Assembly: GCA_012861695.1 (NCBI GenBank)
Contig: JAAOOA010000026.1
Location: 12,457,432-12,521,431, forward strand
DNA length: 64,000 nt
DNA from: Trematomus loennbergii
Taxonomy: Eukaryota; Chordata; Actinopteri; Perciformes; Nototheniidae
Direction: 5' to 3'
Shown here in pieces: positions 53,838 to 64,000 of the stretch. The notes beneath the pieces are model-generated. The model saw nothing but the letters and a program-made list of their open reading frames with translations, made no database searches and was not told the origin of the DNA. How positions within the stretch are numbered: position 1 is the stretch's first letter; each line of letters opens with the position of its first letter. The translations under genes and the position numbers were made by a program.

Positions 53838-54429
53838 ATGCTAAACTAAGTTGGTAAAAATGTAAAAAGTATACATAGACATGGTGTCATAGCGACCATG
53901 TTAGCATGATGGTCTTACCATTAGGCCATATTTTAAAATCAAGAACTGGAATTAAAAAATGCTGAGTTATGGCATCGTTTGTCTTTAACACTTGGTTAAT
54001 TCATAGATTAAAAAATTAGAATTTGATACAATACAATGACAAATCTGAAACCTCAAAAGTAATTAACAATATCACTATATGAAGATTTAAACATTAAAAA
54101 GGGATCAATAAAGTAAATACTAATATAACGTAAAACAGAATGAATGAATCCATGAGAAATTATCCCAATGTAAATGGTTTGCAACCATTCATAATGTCCT
54201 AAACATTCCAACTCCTTGTGAAATAAATACAAAACTTTAATAATCTAATCCCGTTCAATTCCTCTCTTTTGTTTTTCCTTCTTTTCTAGACAAATAATAA
54301 GTGCGGAATCAGTCAACTTGGAATGATATACTTTATTAGCTAAGAGGCTTATCATCAATATGAACCCAGTCACAATATCACTCAGTATTGTATAAGCTTG
54401 CAGCTGTGGATACTGACAAAATCAGACAT

Positions 54430-54606
54430 TCCAAATGAAAGTAAAAGAAGATTAAGAAAAGCTGCAGAGGACCATAGAGACTCATGGGACATGGTTGATT
54501 CAAAGTGACAGAAAAATCGTGAAAAGTTCATGCAACAAGTACAGTGAAAAATGGTCAACTTAACAGTCTGTGTCACTATGAATATTCAGCCTGACATCTG
54601 TTTTGG
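54430..54606. repeat. diverged duplicated block, copy 1
   Basis: It aligns with 57470-57646 in direct orientation. Shared stretches are AGAGGACCATAGAGACT versus AGAGGACAATGGAGACT, AAAGTGACAGAAA, GAAAAGTTCATG(C/G)AACAAGTA, and CTATGAATATTCA(G/A)(C)CTGACA. Similarity beyond this block is patchy. It has no coding potential. Confidence 0.7.
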
Positions 54607-57469
54607 GAGAGGAACTGGGGAACAAATGATCCGTTACAAAATGAACTGCAGGCATTGAATAAATTATTATACATGTCCCATACCAACAGCTTTCATAATA
54701 TCCAACAGTTGAATATCTATTCATTCAGCTCTCTTTTTGAGCCAATGAAAGGTCAAGTTTCAAAGCTTATGGAAAATTGACGTCATCTCCTCTTGTATTC
54801 CCTTGTATGCCGCAGCAAACACTCGCATCACTTGTTGTATTGATCATTATAGTGATTGAGCCTCTTAAAAAAACCTGGTTATTTTAATAGCCCAATAATC
54901 ACAAAAAGACTGCAGTTACTTATAATGTTTCTTCCTTTTGAAAACTGTTGTTAAAAGATGCGTGTACTGCAACGAGAAAGAAAGGTAACAGTAAAGTATG
55001 GCTTTGGTTTACCCAAATTAGGATTGCAATTTTGTCACCATTTTAATGTGTGGGAACGTACATTTTATATCCTGCTTTTCTGTCCACCTTTCTAAACAGA
55101 GCTTACTTTTGGGGTTAACAATTTTCGACAGGTTATTGACCCACACTGTCATGGACAGGGCGCGTAAGACAGAACATTTTGGAAACTAGCTCCATTTACA
55201 AGAAAGGGCAAAAGTGCTTGACTAAGATAATTAGGCATTTAAAAAAGAAAAACTTTGCTGACACTAACAGACATGCTGCAGACCGTTTGGATGTACATTT
55301 CAAATGAAAATGTGCTGACTCAAAAGAACGTGTTGCCCTGGAAAATGGAGCATTAGACAAAGGACTCAGACACTAGTAGTGTGAAGGCAATTCAACATTG
55401 AATGAGGATGAAGGAAGGCCTTTCTGAAATGGGTAGCTTAGGATATGTCAGATATTCTCCATGAGTTCTTAGAATTCTATGCGTATAAATTTGCTGCTAT
55501 AATTGAGAGTCGTGCATACAAATCACACAGGCATTATGGCATGCCAATATACATCAAGGTGGGAACAAGAGTGGCAATTCCAAATCACAAGGACACACCT
55601 CCCTCCTTTCACCTGTCCTTCATTCACTTTAAAAAAAAAAATGTCTCAAAAGGAAAGGAGGCTGAAACCGTCAGTGAACAGTGCTGTATTCGATAATTGG
55701 TATTGCAAGGTTTCAAACGGCGAAGAAAGAATAAAGACAGCAGGAAGAAGAGTGGCTGAGAAAAAAATGGTTTCAACAACAGTGAGTCACTCAGCCTCTA
55801 TAGGAAACTCATAAAGGTGTCAGTTCTTTGTCTGGCCTCAAACCTCTCCATCGTTCTTCTTTGGCCTGTTACTGCAGCACTGTATCAATTTGTTTCTATG
55901 GCCAACTGTCTCCTGGAGAGGTATCCTGCAGACAGCCGGACCCACCAGCCAAGGTGCCTAAGTGGTCTGGCACTGGAGTGAAAACCATATATTGTATGCT
56001 TTTCCCTAAAGAAAGGCTCCCGTTTATGACTGTCCTATTTCTAAGCCATGAAAACGATGACATTTAGGAAAAAGCAGAAGCATTTCATTTGTCAGAATCC
56101 TACAACAACTCACTTCCTCTATGTGCGCTTTTAAAGCACAATGTAAGGATGACTTTGAAAAGTTACGTGTTTTGTTCAAACATATAGCTTCCGATTAGTC
56201 TCTACTGAAGCAACATGATCCACAACAAAGTTTTAACTTGACTTGAAATACTAGGTTGTAGTAGCACAACACACCACAGGAGACCAAACTTCAAGTACAA
56301 AGAAATCCAAAGGCAGCTGAAAGATGTTAAAGGAGACAGGGATAAGCCCTCATGTTCTCTACATGTACATGGTGTTATTCATGTAGTGATCTTATTAAAA
56401 TGTTACCCTAGTGAGCTTTCCTGCTACCTTCCTCAGTACAAAAAAAACATATTTGATGGCTTAATATCTTAGCTGGAATCTTTTAAGCAACAGTATCCAT
56501 TTACAACATCCAGTTAAATCTGCAAGCGAAAAGGATGTCATTAAATTAGATCCCCTCGTGTGTTGTGTAGGTGTACAAAAACAGATTTCCAAACAAAACA
56601 AACCTGACGCAACACATGTATCAGTCAGAGAGCTACATTCAAAGCACATCACAAGCAACAGTCATCTAACAACAACAACCGCAGACTAGCCCCTGTCAGT
56701 GCGTGTTATTTCTCTGGATTCAACCCCATGTGTTCTTTGCTGAGCACCATCAACACTTCCCACAGGGCACCCTGCGTAGTCTCAGATGTAATCTCCTCCG
56801 CTTTCCCCTCATAGTTGTCCCCCATTGTGCCACGCCATGTGTTTTTGAAGCCAAGGTAAACCTGCTTTCGTGGGGTTTCTCCGCCAATCATTGTGATCAG
56901 AGGTCTGCAAGTGGATTTCAATCTCACCTGGATTCACTTGACTGGTTTATTGATTTGTATCCGAGCCAAAGCAGTTTCAGATGAGGGAATGTAGTGTGGA
57001 TGACGGATGGGTGAATGAAACAATATATGTGGTAGGGGTGTCAAGATTCTAAAAATTGAAAAATTGATTGATTTGTGCTTTTATTTTTTATCATTGGAAT
57101 CAAAGAAAGATACAAGTTGTTTTTTCCTTACCCCTATGTGTCCAGATGAAAAGTAAAACAACAACACTTGGGTTGCAGCTTAAAGACAACATAGCGCCTA
57201 CCGGTAGCCCGCAGATCACAGCGCCACTGCATGAGTCGAAGATTACAAAGAAATAACAGAACTGGAAAATCCTTTTTCCATTAAGTCACTTTGTGGAAAA
57301 AAAGTTGTCATTCCCTGTGAGCTATGTAAACAACATGTGTGTCATGGAATTAAAAGTCCACACTACAGTTCCGGATCTGGCGGCTTTTTGCGGTCGAAGA
57401 AACTCAAGCTGTTGTGAAATATAACTATCCTCTTTAGTGGCTCTCCTTTAAGTTTTTTACAAAAGAACA

Positions 57470-57646
57470 TAAAATGAAAAGATACAGTAAAACAGATATG
57501 GTAAAGCTATAGAGGACAATGGAGACTGCAGTGACATGGCTGATTGAAAGTGACAGAAACATCATGAAAAGTTCATGGAACAAGTAAAGTGAAAAGAGGA
57601 TCCCTTGACAGCCTATGCTTTCTATGAATATTCAAGCTGACAATCG
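57470..57646. repeat. diverged duplicated block, copy 2
   Basis: Partner of 54430-54606, about 3.04 kb away. A second weaker match, around the ACTGCAA motif (54967 and 57892), keeps a similar offset. This suggests the duplication was once longer. Confidence 0.7.
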
Positions 57647-58410
57647 TTCTGAAAGTCACATTGAATCTTGCACATGGAAAAGTGTGATGAATTAAGATTC
57701 AGCCTAGATTGTGACCAGTCTTCTTTTTACGGTTTTGTTGGATGGATTCATGGTCACTCAGATGACATATCTTTAGCAGGCGTCTGCTGCTCTGAGACTG
57801 TATCACACGACCATAACAGACGGCCTCTGTCAGATGTCATTAGCCATCAAATATGTTTCCTTTAGGCAGCAGACAGTGTAAAGACGCACATACTGCAAGG
57901 GAAGAGACAGAGGCATAATGGAAGCCTCAAGCACCGAGAAGAAATGCAAAATTAATTCCAAAATAAAGGGCCTGTCTCCCAGAGCAGGATTACTAAAGTA
58001 GATGAAAACAAAACCAAGGAAATGGCTTTTTGTCTTCTTTTTATTTTAGTCTGACATCCTGATTTGAGGGGCTTTTATTCAGAAGTAGTCCAGGTAACGT
58101 CTTTGTACTGAGCCTAAGGTGTCCACAGACATAAAACACACACACAGTGTTAACCCAGCCAGAGACAGATATTCATTTTTTTTCCATTTCTATGATAAAT
58201 ACCTCAGAGGCATGCCTTCGGAAATATAGCTCAAGGTAAGATAAATGTTTGCTTGAAAGTATGTCTGGCAGTGTTGAAAAAGAACTTTGGTCAAAGTTAA
58301 CAATTGTATTTAATTGGTTAAGATGTTAGCAGACTTTTGAGTTATAGGTAATGCTGATTTCAAAATGCATGTTGACATACTGTGCTCAAACACTTTGGCT
58401 AGCAGTCTAC

Positions 58411-58800
58411 TTAAAGGTGGGGTAGGTAAGTTTGAGAAACCGGCTCGAGATACACTTTTTGTTATATTCCATGGCATGCTCTTAACATCCCGATAGCAAT
58501 GAATATCTTAAGTGCTTTGACAAAGAATCCATTAAAAAATGTCATCTGTGGAAGCCGTAGTACTGTAAAAAGCACGACCAATCATTTTAGCCGGCCCGGC
58601 TAAAATAACTGGATGGCCTACCTGCCTGTCAGCCTTCCATCTGTGCACAAACTTATCTTGTGCCCTCATTGGTCATGTGCACGTTCGTGTGTGTTGGAGG
58701 AGGGGCTCTGTAAGGAAGTGGCAGATTTTTTCCGGCTGTGTATTTTCAAATTCTAGCGCACTCGAGCTGGTTTCTCCAAAATTACCTACCCCACCTTTAA
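58411..58800. mobile_element. TTAA-flanked MITE family B, copy 2 (best ends)
   Basis: A 390-bp element with perfect 19-bp inverted termini, TTAAAGGTGGGGTAGGTAA, and TTAA at both extremities. It is nearly identical to 53211-53601, including the ATTTTAGCCGG-C-CCGGCTAAAAT palindrome. The TTAA site suggests piggyBac-type mobilisation, but there is no CCCT start, so the superfamily is tentative. Confidence 0.88.
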
Positions 58801-61800
58801 GCAGACATTGACCACTTGGAATACCCTTCCTCTGGCTCAAGTGATGTCTTGGCTCTTCCCCTCTCCTTCTGCTCTGCACTGAGTTGTGTCGCCTCCAATA
58901 TCCCTCCTTAGTTAAAATTGTCAGTCAGTTCCTTGCTTGGTATCTTGAAAAGGAGTGCATTTAAGATCCCCAAAACCAAACAAGCTAAAGAAAATATTCA
59001 AGTAAAACACTCTTTCATCCAAGATGGAGCGACACAGGACTGTAGTTAATGAATGTGTATGTCAAGCCACGCATCTAAGTTAAAGTAGTATGCTTACTTC
59101 TTCTATCATATATATGAAGCCCCACAGTACCACATGCTGAAGGAGATATTCTGTTCCATATACATCTGATGTACAGTATATGCTCTTCAAGTTTTGTCTT
59201 TTTCCAGACACTAACACACATCTCTCAAGAACATCTCAGCAATTAAAGAATTGCAATGTTCCCTGCTGTTAATGTGCCACGTTATTGCAGAATCATCATA
59301 GGAATTGCTAGGCTGCACAGAGAGAGCAGAAGAAAAATGATTAAATATGCATTAGTGTTAATAGATGCTCAATGTTTTCAGATGTTCCACATGATGAAGG
59401 TCCCAGTCATTAGATAATCTGTCTTTTGAGCAATGGATCTAAGAGTCAAATTAGATTGCCAAAATGTGTGTGTGTGTGAGAGAGAACGTGAGAGAGAGAA
59501 GAAGGATGAATATATAAAACCATGAAATTGTAAATAGCCCATGGCCCAATTTTATGATAGGGAGGACAACAAGCCAAGGTTTTAAATAAACCTGCAAAGG
59601 CATAGCCACAATCTTCTGAATTTAAACCACTTAAAAAGGGTCAGTTCACCTAAACAACAAAACATATTCACTTGTTCAGTGGTATCGAGCCATGCGAGTA
59701 GTTTATTGGCAGAAATCTGACGCTAAAACTGAAGAAACTAAGTCAGTTGAAAGTAGATACATGTCTTCTGCTCAACAACTGAAAATGCACTTAAAGCACA
59801 AAAGCAAAAATAATAAAAAGAATACTCTGGTTCCTCTTGATAGGTCACAGAACGTAATGTCAATGGTTAATCAGAGAACTAATGCTCTGCAAACAAATGA
59901 ACTATTAAGATATTTTTTACGAGTGTTATTAACAAAACAAACAAAAAGGTATATGGATAGTTGATAGGGTTGAGCACTTGGAAGAATATGTTTACTAGAT
60001 GCTATACTGAATACAATGGGAGCCAACCTTTAAGCATTGTTATCCCAATCTCTGAATGGCCCACACAAAGTTGCCCAGTCCTTTAAAGCACTGTCTGTTT
60101 CTACAGAATCAATGTAAATCTCATGAAATGAGCTGCATGGCGGAGTATAATCTAAGATTCAACTATAGTAAGCAAACTTCCATTCTCATTTCTCATTCTT
60201 GTTATTTTTGTCCCTTTCTATTGATAATCTTATTGTGGCATTATCGCAAAGTGAAACCTGAGCTATTCAGTGGGAAGTGCTGACTTTGAGGAATTTCTGT
60301 TTCCAATTGCTCGACAGAGGAGGAGCTCTCCAGCGCTGAAACGGCATCAGCGAGAGTGAGTTAGAAAAGTCCTGTGTTTAAATGGTTTGAGACAGGACAG
60401 CTTAGAGAGCTGAAATTAAATGTGTTGGCAGAACTGTCCAGTGCTGAAAAACTAGAGGACTTGTGCTTCCTCTGACGATTAAACCGGCTTTTAAAGACAT
60501 TCTAACATTATGTAGCAATTACTTTTTTTTGTAAGCGTTTAGTAATTTGAAAAGGAGCCAGAATGTATTTCAATCTGCAATTGTTTTAACAAAAAGGAAG
60601 GCCTTGAAAGACGCCTTAAGGAACTATGAAAGAAATGAACACATTATGCTCCTCTGGGAAGCATTTACATCCCATTTACAGACACACTCATCTTTGTCAG
60701 ATGTCATGAATCATTCTTTTGAAAATGTGCATTACTAAGGAACAAGGTATTTGGCTCCCAAAAGACACACAAATATGAACAAAAAAAACTAGAAGTAAAG
60801 TAAATGCCCCTTGTCACAATTAGATGAGGTCACCACTTCAGACCACTGAATTATGCAGTAGCCCCTGCATGTAGAGTGTGAAAGAAAAGCTGTTACACAC
60901 ACAAAAACTGGCATTACACATTTAGATGTAAGAGTTTGCCAGTCCTTGGCAGTTACTTGTAACTAAAAGCGGCCTCATATTTGGGCAGAAAGGAGGAATG
61001 TTATCACTTTCCATGCACACCTGGGAAAATAAAGGGAGGAAACGATAATGTAATCTATTCAGAAAGGTTCACATAACAAACAGTCGAAAATAACCCTCGT
61101 CACATGCCAGAAATTAGGTTAAAGCAATATATCTTGTACAACCTAACACAACATATGTGCCAGAAAAGAAAACTAGTGACTAAAATGGGGCCAAAGTGTT
61201 TATTGTGTGATGTTTTTTTTCTTTGAGAGTTGGCAATCAACTACAGACGACATATTTGAGCTTTTCCACAGTGGCTCCAGTAATCAGCTGATTTTCAAAA
61301 CCCCCAAATCAGATCTAAATGCCATGTGCCTCAATCTCCCAGTCATGTAGTCATGACAACAAAATCTTACTTAGCAGTAGTCGTGCAACGTCCATTGTGT
61401 GCTGGGAGTGAGAATATGACAACAGGGTTTGTTTAGTCATATGGAGATAAACACCTTGAGGCAGATAAAGAGTAATTACAGGCACACCATGCTAAACAAA
61501 CATGGGCCGTAGGGTATCTCTTCGATATTACAACTTTTATTAATGGTTGGAACTGCAAATGTTTATTCAATGTCAATTACAGAATGCGAAACAGATTGAG
61601 AACCAACACGTTTTTTTTCAGCCAACTGAAATGGTTTACTTCTTTTTGGTGGATTTTATTACACAAATGTTAAAATAGATTCATGCTCATATCAGATTGG
61701 AGGAAGTACAAACTCTGTAATACAATTCAAATTGCTCTGTGCAGGATATTCCTATCCATATATCCGCCTCCTCAATTAAAACAGGAAGTAGCTTCTCTAC

Positions 61801-62106
61801 TGGAAGGGAAATCATTGAGCAAACACGGCTCTAGATAAATTGATTGTTTATTTTTGTATGAGAGCCAGTGAACATGCTGGAGTAATTAGCTAAACTAATC
61901 AAAGACGTGACATAAAGAAAACTTGCGATGTAAATAAGTCTGAAAGGAACTCAATGGATATGTATTGACGGCCTGTCAACCTTGAAACATTATTTGGCAT
62001 TCTCAGTTCTGTCACAAAGTGTAGGAGTTTTTCTGACCTTAATGTTATGACAGAACTTTGCAGCATCCTTTACAAAGTGTATAAATGTAAACGTTCAGAG
62101 GTTCAA
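58801..62106 (-). other. intronic sequence, nothing recognised
   Basis: AT-rich intron. It has a TG/GAGA simple-sequence patch near 59465-59502. No exon or bounded element was seen. Confidence 0.5.
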
Positions 62107-62400
62107 GGCTTTTATTGGTTATACGTACATAGCTACAGTGTAGTTATGACGATGAACATATTAGGTCACAGGCTCCTCCAACAGTGCAACACAATAAAAA
62201 AAACAGAACAAATATTGCAAGTAAATACAAAAAGAAAAATAGTCAAATAGTCAAATAGTGCAATAAGAGTCTATATACAAGTGATTGGAATATGATATAT
62301 TTGATACATATTTTGTAAGTTGCAGCCAGATGAATGTTATGGATGTTGTTTCAAAGTTCAGGTGTTTAATAGTCTTATGGCCTGTGGGATGAAACTGCAA
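62107..62400. repeat. probable dispersed teleost repeat
   Basis: The stretch holds phrases that I associate with a widespread fish interspersed repeat: TCAAATAGTCAAATAGTGCA, AGAGTCTATATACAAGTGA and CTTATGGCCTGTGGGATGAA. I cannot define its termini or class from the sequence alone. Confidence 0.3.
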
Positions 62401-64000
62401 ACAACACATCAAATGTATAAGTTGATATAGTACCCCTGACTGTGCATTACATATACGTCTAGTCCATTTTTACAGACTTGTTTGACTTTAAAGGGCTCAT
62501 TTTTTACAAGCCAAACAAAGTGCCATAAAATGTCTTGATGGTGACATGATTGAGGCGCCTTTGCCAGTACATCTGGAGTATATAAGGACATTTACGAGTG
62601 GCTTCTAATGGGCGACTGCCACAGTGACAGCTTATTACGGTAGCCCATCCAATACTCATGGGAGGACGAGTCCATAAAACCAGACAACACATCATTAGGA
62701 AACTGCCTGACCTTAGCAGGGATATGGCCTCACAACTGATCAAATGGCTTCTGCCAGTCACTGCCTCCCCTGCAGTGTAACCATGAACCGGCCAATTTGA
62801 AATGGCATACTGAGCGATCAAAATGAATCAGCTGTGAGGGCCGAGGTGCACGCCGCATGAAGATTAAACACCTTGAAATACAGTTATGGATTCAGATAAT
62901 AGAATTTACTGCAAAGATTTGATGAGAAGATTCATTTCACATCCCTACCGTCTGTCAGTCTTGCAAATAATTTATGTTGACCTTTAACGATTCTTCACTA
63001 AGGCTTTTTCTTACCAATGTATCATTTTTGAATGTGTGCGGGTATTATTTGTGGGCTCACTGCAACTGAAAATGAAGACAAGTAAAAAGTAAGCTGCCTT
63101 CTTCCTTTGTTTAGTCTAGGAGGCATCACGCACATCAAAAGAAAAATCGATACACTAAAAAAAGTGTTTGTTTTGATCCCTGTATACATGTTGACTTTCT
63201 TAAGCCCTGCAACCTTTAACAGTTATTTGATCAATAGGTTTGAAACTAAGAAGGCTGTTAAAATATACTGACAAATACCATTAAGTAGCTAAAAGCAAGC
63301 AATGCTTTTATGGAGACAACATAAAAGACAACACTATGTTGCAGTTTGCATGGGAAGAGAAAAACATTGGCTCAAACTTAATTAGGTTAAGGAGAAGAGA
63401 GCGAGCCTGCAAGCAGCTCCCATCCATTAGGAGACTGTAATAATGACATATAAATGCAATTAATATGACTGATGAGAGGCAACATCCTGACAATCATTTG
63501 CCTACTTCATCATAATAGTCAGTCTGGAAAATCCCATTAGATCAGAGGATGTAATAGTGAAAGTGCTAAGGAATCGATCCATCAATGGGTTGTCGGAGGG
63601 TTTATTAATGTTGAATCGTACGGATTTGACAGTTTAAACGAGGCAAAAGTCTAGATAAAAATAACAAAATGAGAACATAACGTGACATAAATAATCTCAA
63701 GTGTTTCACTTTTAGTGTAAAAAAAAAACAGAAATGTTTTATGAGAAATTATTGTCACCTTAACTTTAGATGTATAATACTTCATCATACCATGTTCAAA
63801 GTGGTGTGTAATACTAAATCAGATAGGACTTTAATCTAACTTTTATTCTCAATCGTCAATCTTTGACATTCATTTTGTATTAAAGCAATTATGTAAGAAA
63901 GAAGTTAAGTGTGGATCAGTATTATTGATTTTTTGTTTAACCTCTTAAGCCCTGAGCCTTTTTTTCAGGTCTCAGGCTCGAAAATGACATTCCCAGAACA
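62401..64000 (-). other. intronic sequence to window end
   Basis: AT-rich intron. Starting at TTAA 63937-63940, the last bases read TTAACCTCTTAAGCCCTGAG, which could be the left end of another TTAA-type MITE cut by the window edge. Confidence 0.4.

Larger units (their letters stand above)
53838..58410 (-). other. astn2: astn2 upstream intron with a duplicated non-coding block
   Basis: AT-rich intron between the MITE family B copies. It contains the diverged repeat pair 54430-54606 and 57470-57646. No exon was recognised. Confidence 0.5.

Noticed and set aside
57030..57330. Possible hAT terminus at AGGGGTGTCAAGATTCT and a CxxC-containing stretch downstream
   Set aside because: I found no matching inverted end or 8-bp duplication, and the zinc-finger pattern is incomplete.

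Overview
This window looks like vertebrate nuclear DNA from a ray-finned (teleost-type) fish. It is AT-rich and has no dense set of open reading frames. It carries long CA/GT microsatellites, tRNA-derived SINEs that share a tail with an L2-type LINE, and many small non-autonomous hAT and TTAA-flanked (piggyBac-like) elements. I see no bacterial, plasmid or viral gene organisation.

The only host protein-coding sequence I can support is two consecutive internal exons of an astrotactin gene on the minus strand, best matched to astn2 (astrotactin-2). They lie at 40385-40572 (188 bp) and 13518-13941 (424 bp). Both have good splice signals and their phases agree. Together they encode the extracellular juxtamembrane segment, the first transmembrane helix and the start of the cytoplasmic loop. 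The intron between them is 26,443 bp. Sequence from 40573 to 64000 is upstream intron, and 1 to 13517 is downstream intron. The signal-peptide exon and the EGF/MACPF/FNIII exons are not in the window.

The rest is intron with mobile-element debris. From low to high coordinate: a SINE (4953-5153); a 1.4 kb hAT element with an exact 8-bp target duplication, a BED-finger exon remnant and a nested smaller element (6068-7508); a tandem duplication next to the 13941 splice acceptor; a TTAA-flanked MITE (16101-16789); a second SINE (21304-21514); a hAT MITE family with three copies (22880, 37080, 43280); a tiny 110-bp TIR element (24065-24174); a 280-bp CA array (25267-25546); a LINE endonuclease remnant (about 27890-28060); a piggyBac-like MITE with CCCT ends (38030-38696); an L2 LINE 3' end (39521-40067); and a third MITE family at 53211-53837 (an inverted pair) and 58411-58800.

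I found no convincing undescribed gene system. The most interesting structures are the shared LINE/SINE tail hairpin, the nested hAT carrying a BED exon, the about 200-bp fold-back MITE pair inside a transcribed intron, and a diverged duplicated non-coding block at 54430 and 57470.
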